A stretch of 64,000 nucleotides of DNA. It comes from Azospirillum sp. TSH64 (GTDB lineage Bacteria; Pseudomonadota; Alphaproteobacteria; Azospirillales; Azospirillaceae). Of the stretch, positions 45,529 through 52,271 are shown one piece after another. The stretch is from positions 6,183,485 to 6,247,484 of the forward strand of contig NZ_LGQW01000015.1 in the NCBI RefSeq assembly GCF_003116035.1. The letters run 5' to 3'. The notes below the pieces were generated by a model, which ran no database searches, was not told where the DNA came from, and saw only the letters and a program-made list of their open reading frames with translations. Position 1 is the stretch's first letter. Each line of letters opens with the position of its first letter. The position numbers and the translations under genes are program-made.

Positions 45529-47019
45529 ATGTTCGGCTTCATTCAGACGATCTATGGCAAGGGTTCAAACAGCCACGCCCTGCTGTCCGCCTTGGACCGC
45601 TCGCTTGCCATCATCGAGTTTTCCCTGGATGGAACGATCCTGAATGCCAACCCCAATTTCCTGGCGGTGATGGGCTATTCATTGCCCGAAGTGGTCGGAC
45701 GCCATCACAGGATGTTCATCGACCCGGCCGAACATGCCAGTCCCGCCTATCAGGAGTTTTGGGATCGGCTGAGACGCGGCGAGTTCCAGCGGGCGTTGTA
45801 CCGGCGCATCGCCAAGAACGGTCGCGAGATTTGGATCGAGGCCACCTACAACCCCATTCTCGATGCCACCGGCCGTGCCTGCAAGATCATCAAAGTCGCC
45901 ACCGACGTCACCGAACGGCAGGCGACGAACGCCGACATGCGCGGCAAGATCGATGCGATTTCGCGGTCGCAGGCGGTGATCGAATTCAATCCCGACGGCA
46001 CGGTCATCACCGCCAACGAGAATTTCCTCACCGTTCTCGGCTACAGCCTGGATGAAGTCCGCGGGCGCCATCACAGCATGTTCATCGATCCGCAGGAGCG
46101 CGAGACTCCCGCCTATCGCGAATTCTGGAAAAGACTCAACAGCGGACAGTTCGAAACTGCCCAATACCGGCGCATCGGCAAGGGCGGGCGGGCTGTCTGG
46201 ATTCAGGCGTCCTACAACCCGGTGTTCGACGACATGGGCCGACTGTGCAAGGTGGTTAAGTTCGCAACGGACATCACCGAACAGATCGGCATGCTGGGCC
46301 GCCTGAAGTCCCTGATCGATACCAATTTCTCGGAGATCGAACAGGCGATGACCACGGCCCACCGGCAGGCCGATACCGCCGCCGCCGCATCGTCGCAGAC
46401 GCGGGTGACTGTACAGACCATCGCGGCCGGCGCGGAGGAGCTGACGGCGTCCGCCCACGAAATCGCCGACGGCATGTCCCGGTCGCAGCAGGCGGCCGAT
46501 GTCGCGGTGAGCGAGACCGACAACGCCGACCGGGCCGCCACCCGACTTTCGGAAGTCGCGAAGGCGATGGGAGGCATCGTCGAACTGATCCGTTCCATCG
46601 CCGGACAGATCAACATGCTGGCCCTGAACGCGACCATCGAGGCGGCGCGGGCGGGCGAGGCCGGCAGGGGCTTCGCCGTGGTTGCCAACGAGGTCAAGAA
46701 CCTGGCCAACCAGTCGGCTAACGCGACCGCCCAGATTTCCCGCGAAATCGAGGGAATGCGATCCGTCTCCGGCGATGTCGTGTCTTCCCTGTCGGCAATT
46801 CGCATAGCCATGAACAATCTGCGCGAATTCGTCGTCATGTCCGCCGGCGCCGTCGAGGAGCAGACCACCGTCACCGCGAGCATCTCCGTAAACATGCAGG
46901 GAGCATCGACCTCGGTGGCGGTGGTGGACCGGAACATCACCTCAATCTCCACCGCCTTCGCTCAGGTTGGAACCGCCATCGCCTCGACCAAGGAGGCGGC
47001 GCAAGTGCTCGCCCGCTGA
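45529..47019 (+). CDS. Cytoplasmic PAS-PAS methyl-accepting chemotaxis protein
   Basis: A 496-residue chemoreceptor without membrane segments. PAS1 spans about residues 15-128 and PAS2 about 140-252; both contain GRHHRMFIDP/GRHHSMFIDP and end KVATDVTE/KFATDITE, and they look like an internal duplication. The signalling hairpin follows, with tip IAGQINMLALNATIEAARAGEAGRG. Architecture resembles BdlA/Aer2-type soluble receptors; the paired His could bind haem or the domain could bind FAD, but this is inference. AAGGAAGGGGGG before the ATG at 45529 supports the start. Its place between nifK and nifE suggests sensing of oxygen, redox or energy state for nitrogen fixation. Confidence 0.85.
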   Translation: MFGFIQTIYGKGSNSHALLSALDRSLAIIEFSLDGTILNANPNFLAVMGYSLPEVVGRHHRMFIDPAEHASPAYQEFWDRLRRGEFQRALYRRIAKNGREIWIEATYNPILDATGRACKIIKVATDVTERQATNADMRGKIDAISRSQAVIEFNPDGTVITANENFLTVLGYSLDEVRGRHHSMFIDPQERETPAYREFWKRLNSGQFETAQYRRIGKGGRAVWIQASYNPVFDDMGRLCKVVKFATDITEQIGMLGRLKSLIDTNFSEIEQAMTTAHRQADTAAAASSQTRVTVQTIAAGAEELTASAHEIADGMSRSQQAADVAVSETDNADRAATRLSEVAKAMGGIVELIRSIAGQINMLALNATIEAARAGEAGRGFAVVANEVKNLANQSANATAQISREIEGMRSVSGDVVSSLSAIRIAMNNLREFVVMSAGAVEEQTTVTASISVNMQGASTSVAVVDRNITSISTAFAQVGTAIASTKEAAQVLAR

Positions 47020-47024
47020 TCGTG

Positions 47025-47060
47025 CTGGCGGGCTGGCGGGCTGGCGGGCTGGCGGGCTGG
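47025..47060. repeat. 8-bp tandem repeat, 4.5 copies
   Basis: CTGGCGGG is repeated four times from 47025 to 47056, followed by CTGG. It starts 6 bases after the chemoreceptor stop and ends 14 bases before the stop of the convergent gene. Perfect copies suggest recent slippage and strain-variable length. Confidence 0.9.
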
Positions 47061-47074
47061 CCAGCCATTTCGCC

Positions 47075-47602
47075 TCAACCGCCGCGAATCGCGAAGCCGA
47101 CCACCCGTTCCAGTGCACGGTCGGCTGCCGCCTGCCAGCCCTCGCCGCCCAGCTCGATCGAAGCCGGCGGGAATCCGACCGACGGGGCGGCCATGCCGTC
47201 GCGGACCGGACGGGCGCGCAGCAGCAGACGGGGGCGGGCACCGCCGCTCCAGTCCTGGCGGCCTTCGAGGACGACCAGCAGGACCGGGCCATCGACCGCA
47301 AGCGGCGTCTCGGCAGGTTCGGCATCGGGCATTACCGCGCGCAGGCCGAGGCGAACCACCGCCTTGCCGTAACCGCCGGCTTTCCGGGCGACGAGATCGG
47401 CGGCGGCATCGCACAGCATCCCGGCCTCCGGTGGAACCGGGCGTTGGTCGAGGTCGAGGAACCGGCACGCGACACCGATCTCACCCCCCGGTTCCTGGGC
47501 CAGCCGGATCACCGCGCCGTCCTGTGCCGCCGCGGCGGGGACTGCCGCCAGCACCGCCACCATCGCGGCCGCATATCGCCAGCGCCTGCCGTACCGTTGC
47601 AT
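47075..47602 (-). CDS. Predicted secreted protein of unknown function
   Basis: A 175-residue protein with a cleavable Sec signal: basic MQRYGRRWR, a hydrophobic core (about residues 11-20), and a cleavage site after AAAA near residue 26. The mature part has two Cys residues (46 and 64) that could form a disulfide, and no motif I recognise. It lies between the chemoreceptor and nifE, on the opposite strand, and starts 244 bases from nifE, so its upstream region overlaps the nifE control region. Real coding is supported by the signal peptide; an in-frame extension further upstream is antisense to nifE and was discarded. Confidence 0.65.
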   Translation of the reverse strand: MQRYGRRWRYAAAMVAVLAAVPAAAAQDGAVIRLAQEPGGEIGVACRFLDLDQRPVPPEAGMLCDAAADLVARKAGGYGKAVVRLGLRAVMPDAEPAETPLAVDGPVLLVVLEGRQDWSGGARPRLLLRARPVRDGMAAPSVGFPPASIELGGEGWQAAADRALERVVGFAIRGG

Positions 47603-47681
47603 CGTTGCTTTCCACCCGTTCGAGCCGTCCTGATACGGCCGGCCCTCCCCGCCCCCTGCGCGGCCCATCCCCTGCGCGACA

Positions 47682-47697
47682 TGTGCGACACCCGACA
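47682..47697 (+). promoter_or_regulatory. NifA upstream activator sequence 1 of nifE
   Basis: TGTGCGACACCCGACA fits TGT, 10 bases, ACA exactly and lies about 100 bases before the -24 element. Confidence 0.8.
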
Positions 47698-47722
47698 AGC
47701 CCCCTGGGCGGAGCCGCCGATT

Positions 47723-47738
47723 GTCAGCTATCGGACAG
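47723..47738 (+). promoter_or_regulatory. NifA upstream activator sequence 2 of nifE
   Basis: TGTCAGCTATCGGACA fits TGT, 10 bases, ACA exactly. Its start is 41 bases after that of the first site, close to four helical turns, so both would lie on about the same DNA face. Confidence 0.8.
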
Positions 47739-47782
47739 GGTTGGAAAACCAGACAATCGTTTTTCGCCAACGACTTACCCAC

Positions 47783-47798
47783 TGGCACGCCCCCTGCA
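47783..47798 (+). promoter_or_regulatory. Sigma-54 (-24/-12) promoter of nifENX
   Basis: TGGCACGCCCCCTGCA matches the -24/-12 consensus with one mismatch (C for T in the -12 element). It is 48 bases before the nifE start and downstream of two NifA sites. Confidence 0.88.
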
Positions 47799-47845
47799 TC
47801 ACGCCGATGCAGAGCCATTTCCGGCGCCAGGATGGGAGAGCGGGC

Positions 47846-49264
47846 ATGCTCCAGGACAAGATCCAGGATGTCTTCAACGAACCGGGCTGCGCGACCAACC
47901 AGACCAAGTCGGCCAAGGAGAAGAAGAAGGGCTGCACCAAGTCGTTGAAACCGGGGGCGGCGGCCGGCGGCTGCGCCTATGACGGGGCGATGATCGTGCT
48001 CCAGCCGATTGCCGACGCCGCCCATCTGGTCCATGGCCCCATCGCCTGCCTCGGCAACAGTTGGGACAACCGCGGCTCCAAATCCTCGGGCTCGCAGCTC
48101 TACCGCACCGGCTTCACCACCGATCTGTCGGAACTGGACGTCATCGGCGGCGGCGAGAAGAAGCTCTACCGCGCCATCAAGGAAATCGTTCAGCAATACG
48201 ACCCGCCGGCCGTCTTCGTCTATCAGACCTGCGTGCCCGCGATGACCGGCGACGACATCGCCGCGGTCTGCAAGTTCGCCGCGCAGAAGCTGGGCAAGCC
48301 GGTGATCCCGGTCGATGCCCCCGGCTTCGTCGGATCGAAGAATCTCGGCAACAAGCTGGCCGGCGAAGCCTTGCTCGACCACGTCATCGGCACGGTCGAG
48401 CCCGAATACACCACGCCCACCGATGTCTGCATCATCGGCGAATACAACCTCGCCGGCGAGCTGTGGCTGGTCAAGCCGCTGCTGGACGAGATCGGCATCC
48501 GCCTCTTGTCCTGCATCTCCGGCGACGGCCGCTACCGGGAGGTGGCCCAGGCCCACCGCGCCCGCGTCACCATGATGGTGTGCAGCCAGGCGCTGGTGAA
48601 TGTCGGCCGCAAGATGGAGGAGCGCTACGGCATCCCCTATTTCGAGGGCTCCTTCTACGGCGTCTCCGACATGTCGGACACGCTGCGCACCATGACCCGC
48701 ATGCTGGTGGAGCGCGGCGCCGACAAGAGCCTGATCGACCGCGCCGAGGGCGTGATCGCGCGGGAGGAAAGCCGGGTCTGGCGCCGGCTGGAACCCTACA
48801 AGCCGCGTTTCGACGGCAAGCGCGTCCTGCTCTTCACCGGCGGGGTCAAGAGCTGGTCGATGGTCAGCGCGCTGGAGGGCGCGGGGCTGACCATCCTCGG
48901 CACCTCCACCAAGAAATCGACCAGGGAGGACAAGGAACGCATCAAGAAGATGAAGGGCGAGGAGTTCCACCAGTGGGACGATCTGAAGCCGCGCGACATC
49001 TACAAGATGCTGGCCGACAACCGGGCCGACATCATGATGTCCGGCGGCCGGTCGCAGTTCATCTCCTTGAAGGCCAAGGTTCCCTGGCTCGACATCAACC
49101 AGGAGCGCCACCACGCCTATGCCGGTTATGACGGCATCGTCAATCTTTGCGAGGAGATCGACAAGACGCTGTCCAACCCGATCTGGCGTCAGGTCCGCCA
49201 GCCGGCACCGTGGGAGTCCGGCCCGTCCTCCGCCCTTCTGGCTTCCTCGATGGCGGCGGAGTGA
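47846..49264 (+). CDS. nifE: Nitrogenase FeMo-cofactor scaffold subunit NifE
   Basis: A 472-residue homologue of NifD that forms the NifE2N2 scaffold on which NifB-co matures to FeMo-co. Cys43, Cys68 and Cys129 correspond to the cluster ligands at the NifEN interface; RSQFISLKAKVPWLDINQERHHAYAGYDG is typical of the C-terminal half. The ATG at 47846 has GGGAG 7 bases upstream and gives the usual family length. It is the first gene of the second nif transcript. Confidence 0.96.
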   Translation: MLQDKIQDVFNEPGCATNQTKSAKEKKKGCTKSLKPGAAAGGCAYDGAMIVLQPIADAAHLVHGPIACLGNSWDNRGSKSSGSQLYRTGFTTDLSELDVIGGGEKKLYRAIKEIVQQYDPPAVFVYQTCVPAMTGDDIAAVCKFAAQKLGKPVIPVDAPGFVGSKNLGNKLAGEALLDHVIGTVEPEYTTPTDVCIIGEYNLAGELWLVKPLLDEIGIRLLSCISGDGRYREVAQAHRARVTMMVCSQALVNVGRKMEERYGIPYFEGSFYGVSDMSDTLRTMTRMLVERGADKSLIDRAEGVIAREESRVWRRLEPYKPRFDGKRVLLFTGGVKSWSMVSALEGAGLTILGTSTKKSTREDKERIKKMKGEEFHQWDDLKPRDIYKMLADNRADIMMSGGRSQFISLKAKVPWLDINQERHHAYAGYDGIVNLCEEIDKTLSNPIWRQVRQPAPWESGPSSALLASSMAAE

Positions 49265-49269
49265 CGGCG

Positions 49270-50670
49270 ATGTCCCACATCCAGCGCTTCCCCTCCGCCG
49301 CCAAGGCCGCGTCGACCAACCCGCTGAAGATGAGCCAGCCGCTGGGCGCGGCGCTGGCCTATCTCGGCGTCGACCGCTGCCTGCCGCTGTTCCATGGCTC
49401 GCAGGGCTGCACCGCCTTCGGGCTGGTGCTGCTGGTGCGCCATTTCCGCGAGGCGATCCCGCTGCAGACCACGGCGATGGATCAGGTCGCCACCATTCTC
49501 GGCGGCTACGACAATCTGGAACAGGCGATCCGCACCATCGTCGAGCGCAACAATCCCGCCATGATCGGCGTCGCCACCACCGGCGTCACCGAGACCAAGG
49601 GCGAGGACATGGGCGGGCAATACACGCTGTTCCGCCAGCGCAACCCCGACATGGCCGACACGGCGCTGGTCTTCGCCAACACTCCCGACTTCGCCGGCGG
49701 CTTCGAGGACGGCTTTGCCGCCGCGGTCACCGCCATCGTCGAGCGGCTGGTCGAACCGTCGCCGGTGCGCATCCCGACCCAGGTCAACGTGCTGGCCGGC
49801 TGCCACCTGTCGCCCGGCGACGTCGAGGAACTGCGCGACATCATCGAGGGCTTCGGCCTGTCGCCGATCTTCCTGCCCGACCTGTCGCTGTCGATGGCCG
49901 GCCGCCAGCCGTCCGACTTCACCGCCACCTCGCTGGGCGGCGTGACGGTCGATCAGATCCGCGCCATGGGCGCTTCGGCCATCACCATCGTGGTCGGCGA
50001 GCATATGCGGGTGGCCGGCAACGCGCTGGAGCTGAAGACCGACGTGCCCAGCCATTTCTTCAACCGCCTGACCGGGCTGGAGGCGACGGACAAGCTGGTC
50101 CGGCTGCTGACGGAGCTGTCGGGCAAGCCGGCGCCCGCCCGGCTGCGGCGCCAGCGCGAAAGCCTCGTCGATGCCATGCTGGACGGGCATTTCTTCTACA
50201 GCCGCAAGCGCATCGCCGTCGCGCTGGAACCCGACCTGCTCTATGCCGTCACCGGCTTCCTCGCCGACATGGGGGCCGAGGTGATCGCCGCGGTGTCGCC
50301 GACGCAGAGCCCGGTGCTGGAGCGGCTGAAGGCCGCCACCATCATGGTCGGCGACCATTCCGATGTCGAGACGCTGGCCCGCGATGCCGACCTGATCGTC
50401 TCCAACTCGCACGGGCGGCAGGGGGCGGCGCGGATCGGCGTGCCGCTGCACCGCATGGGCCTGCCGCTGTTCGACCGGCTGGGGGCTGGTCTGCGGGTGC
50501 AGGTCGGCTACCGCGGCACGCGGGAGCTGCTGTGCGAGATCGGCAACCTGTTCCTCTCCCGCGAGATGGACCACGAGAGCCATGCCCACGGGCAGGACCG
50601 GCACGGGCACGACAACCACGGGGAATCCCACGGCTGCGGAGGCGGATCATGCGGATGCAACGCCGTCTGA
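49270..50670 (+). CDS. nifN: Nitrogenase FeMo-cofactor scaffold subunit NifN, with His/Cys-rich tail
   Basis: A 466-residue homologue of NifK pairing with NifE. HGSQGCTAFGLVLLVRHFREAIPLQTTAM is diagnostic. The last 34 residues (about 433-466) are rich in His, Asp, Gly and Cys (HESHAHG, RHGHDNHG, CGGGSCGC), like a metal-binding tail beyond the core fold. The start is placed at the ATG 49270, 6 bases after nifE; a GTG at 49261 overlapping the nifE stop is an alternative. The 3' end overlaps the nifX start. Confidence 0.95.
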   Translation: MSHIQRFPSAAKAASTNPLKMSQPLGAALAYLGVDRCLPLFHGSQGCTAFGLVLLVRHFREAIPLQTTAMDQVATILGGYDNLEQAIRTIVERNNPAMIGVATTGVTETKGEDMGGQYTLFRQRNPDMADTALVFANTPDFAGGFEDGFAAAVTAIVERLVEPSPVRIPTQVNVLAGCHLSPGDVEELRDIIEGFGLSPIFLPDLSLSMAGRQPSDFTATSLGGVTVDQIRAMGASAITIVVGEHMRVAGNALELKTDVPSHFFNRLTGLEATDKLVRLLTELSGKPAPARLRRQRESLVDAMLDGHFFYSRKRIAVALEPDLLYAVTGFLADMGAEVIAAVSPTQSPVLERLKAATIMVGDHSDVETLARDADLIVSNSHGRQGAARIGVPLHRMGLPLFDRLGAGLRVQVGYRGTRELLCEIGNLFLSREMDHESHAHGQDRHGHDNHGESHGCGGGSCGCNAV

Positions 50671-51107
50671 GCGTGGTGCAGGACCCACGTCCGACCAAAG
50701 GAGGATCGATGAAGGTCGCTTTCTGCACCCAGGACATGCAGCACGTCGATGCGCATTTCGGCTGGGCCAAGAACATCGCCGTCTACCAGGTCGACCGCCA
50801 GGGCCATGCCTTTCTGGAGACCTTCCAGTTCGGCGGTTCGATGTTCGAGGACGGCAACGAGGACAAGCTGGTGCCCAAGCTGGAGGCGCTGGCCGACGTC
50901 GCCATCCTCTATCTCTCGGCCATCGGCGCATCGGCCGCCGCCCGCGTGGTGGCGAAGAAGATCCATCCGGTGAAGGTCGAGGCCACCGACACAATCCCGG
51001 CCCTGCTCGACAAGCTGGTCCAGACGCTGAACGGCAATCCGCCGCCCTGGCTGCGCAAGGCGATGGGCGAAACGCCCGAATTCCATTTCGACGAGGAGGA
51101 GGTCTGA
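50649..51107 (+). CDS. nifX: FeMo-cofactor carrier protein NifX
   Basis: A 152-residue protein of the NifX/NafY family that binds NifB-co and the VK-cluster in transit to NifEN. The core reads KVAFCTQDMQHVDAHFGWAKNIAVYQVD. The start at 50649 has GGAGG at 50638-50642 and gives the RRLSVVQ extension seen in homologues, overlapping nifN by 22 bases. A second start at 50709 (MKVAFC) also has a strong AGGAGG, so a shorter form may be made. It is followed 2 bases later by the DUF269 gene. Confidence 0.92.
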   Translation: MRMQRRLSVVQDPRPTKGGSMKVAFCTQDMQHVDAHFGWAKNIAVYQVDRQGHAFLETFQFGGSMFEDGNEDKLVPKLEALADVAILYLSAIGASAAARVVAKKIHPVKVEATDTIPALLDKLVQTLNGNPPPWLRKAMGETPEFHFDEEEV

Positions 51108-51109
51108 GT

Positions 51110-51565
51110 ATGGCTGATGTGGCTGAATTGTCCGTCGCCGACCAGTTCGTGAAGACGCTGGTCCTGCTGTTCCGTGCCGAGGACAGCTATGGCGCCTGGG
51201 AAGGCAAGCCCGACGAGGCTCTGCTCGCCCCCTTCGTGCTCGACAAGGAGGCGCGGGCCGCCATCCCGATCATCGGCGATCCCGACCCGGACACGCTTTG
51301 GCGGCTGGAGCTGTTCTACAAGGCGGTCGGGCTGATGGTGGAGAAGCAGACCGGCCTGATGGCCTCGCCGATGATGAAGATGAGCCATGAGGGCTTCGGC
51401 CGCATGATCCTCACCACCGGGCGGCTGGTGGTGGTGTCGAAGTCGCTGCGCGACGTCCACCGCTTCGGCTTCCCCAGCATCGAAAAGCTCGCCGCCGACG
51501 GCGCCAGGCTGGTCGAGGACGCCGTGGCGCTGATCCGGGAATATCCCGACGTCGCGAACCTCTGA
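51110..51565 (+). CDS. NifX-associated nitrogen fixation protein (DUF269)
   Basis: A 151-residue protein of the DUF269 family always found beside nifX. Conserved text: FVKTLVLLFRAEDSYGAWEGK and GFGRMILTTGRLVVVSKSLRDVHRFGF. The precise role is unknown; it is thought to act in cofactor assembly or electron supply to it. The start is 2 bases after the nifX stop, with GAGGAGG inside the nifX end. Confidence 0.92.
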   Translation: MADVAELSVADQFVKTLVLLFRAEDSYGAWEGKPDEALLAPFVLDKEARAAIPIIGDPDPDTLWRLELFYKAVGLMVEKQTGLMASPMMKMSHEGFGRMILTTGRLVVVSKSLRDVHRFGFPSIEKLAADGARLVEDAVALIREYPDVANL

Positions 51566-51581
51566 AGCCGGGACCACGACC

Positions 51582-51782
51582 ATGAGCGACATCGACGCCC
51601 TGAAGGACGAGATCAAGAAGCTGAACGCCCGCGCCACCCAGAAGAAGATGGACCTGCACGACTTGTCGGAAGAGCTTCCGCAGAATTGGCAATCCATCCT
51701 GACGGTGGCGCAGGAAACCTATGACGCGTTCAAGACCCTGACCGAGAAGCGGGCGGCGCTGAAAGCGCTGGAGACGGCGTAA
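51582..51782 (+). CDS. DUF683 (CCE_0567) small nif protein
   Basis: A 66-residue, all-helical protein. The sequence LKDEIKKLNARATQKKMDLHDLSEELP and the later helix EKRAALKALE fit the CCE_0567 family, an antiparallel helical hairpin reported to bind metal and found in nif clusters. It starts 16 bases after the DUF269 gene and is part of the same operon. Confidence 0.88.
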   Translation: MSDIDALKDEIKKLNARATQKKMDLHDLSEELPQNWQSILTVAQETYDAFKTLTEKRAALKALETA

Positions 51783-51838
51783 CCCCACCATTCCCAAAGA
51801 ATAGCTTAGGCGCACCCTTTCCCGAGAGGAGCATTCCC

Positions 51839-52132
51839 ATGGCTGAGTTCCTGACCGGCACCACCCGCGGTGGTCAGAGCTGGACCCCGAAATTCGTCCA
51901 ATCCATCGACCAGAAGCAGTGCATCGGCTGCGGCCGCTGCTTCAAGGTGTGCGGGCGCGGCGTGCTCGACATGATCGGCCTGACCGAGGACGGCGACATC
52001 GTCGACGCCTTCGACGACGAGGCCGAGAAGAAGATCATGACGGTCAAGGAAGCGGCCAACTGCATCGGCTGCGAAAGCTGCTCCAAGGTATGCTCGAAGA
52101 GCTGCATCACCCATGCGCCGGTGGCGGCCTAG
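51839..52132 (+). CDS. fdxB: 2[4Fe-4S] ferredoxin, nif-specific type III
   Basis: A 97-residue ferredoxin. Cluster ligands are Cys28, 31, 34, 38 (CIGCGRCFKVC) and Cys75, 78, 81, 85 (CIGCESCSKVC), with an extra Cys89 and an insertion between the motifs typical of the FdxB group. It probably supplies low-potential electrons to FeMo-co synthesis or NifH. GAGAGGAGC precedes the ATG. It ends the nifENX operon; palindromes follow. Confidence 0.94.
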   Translation: MAEFLTGTTRGGQSWTPKFVQSIDQKQCIGCGRCFKVCGRGVLDMIGLTEDGDIVDAFDDEAEKKIMTVKEAANCIGCESCSKVCSKSCITHAPVAA

Positions 52133-52136
52133 AGTG

Positions 52137-52170
52137 TGATCGGTTCAAGCGGAAGCGCTTGAACCGATCA
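52137..52170 (+). terminator. Perfect hairpin after fdxB
   Basis: A perfect 15-bp stem (52137-52151 with 52156-52170) with loop GAAG begins 4 bases after the fdxB stop. There is no T run, so it may protect the 3' end or be a repetitive palindrome rather than a classical terminator. Confidence 0.65.
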
Positions 52171-52188
52171 TACGGAAAACCAAAAGCC

Positions 52189-52230
52189 TAGGGTCTGTCT
52201 GGTGCTTCGATGAGCATCTGACAGACCCTA
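52189..52230. repeat. Imperfect 42-bp palindrome with GGGTCTGTC ends
   Basis: TAGGGTCTGTC (52189-52199) is the reverse complement of GACAGACCCTA (52220-52230); the inner arms GTGCT and AGCAT also pair. It stands between the convergent fdxB and gshA genes. The GGGTCTGTC ends resemble insertion-sequence termini, so a miniature or remnant element is possible; a terminator for gshA is the other reading. Confidence 0.55.
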
Positions 52231-52271
52231 AAAAGCTGAGGCTGACGCACGGGCGCCAGCCCCCACCCGTC

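Noticed and set aside
47025..47060. Possible CRISPR-like array
   Set aside because: The repeat unit is 8 bases with no spacers and no cas genes; it is a simple tandem repeat.
47603..49114. Long upstream extension of the minus-strand secreted protein gene
   Set aside because: It is antisense to nifE and continues past a perfect signal peptide start at 47602, so only the part up to 47602 was kept.
50709..51107. Short nifX start at ATG 50709 as the only start
   Set aside because: It has a strong ribosome-binding site, but the upstream start at 50649 also has one and gives the N-terminal extension usual in NifX; the short form is kept only as an alternative.
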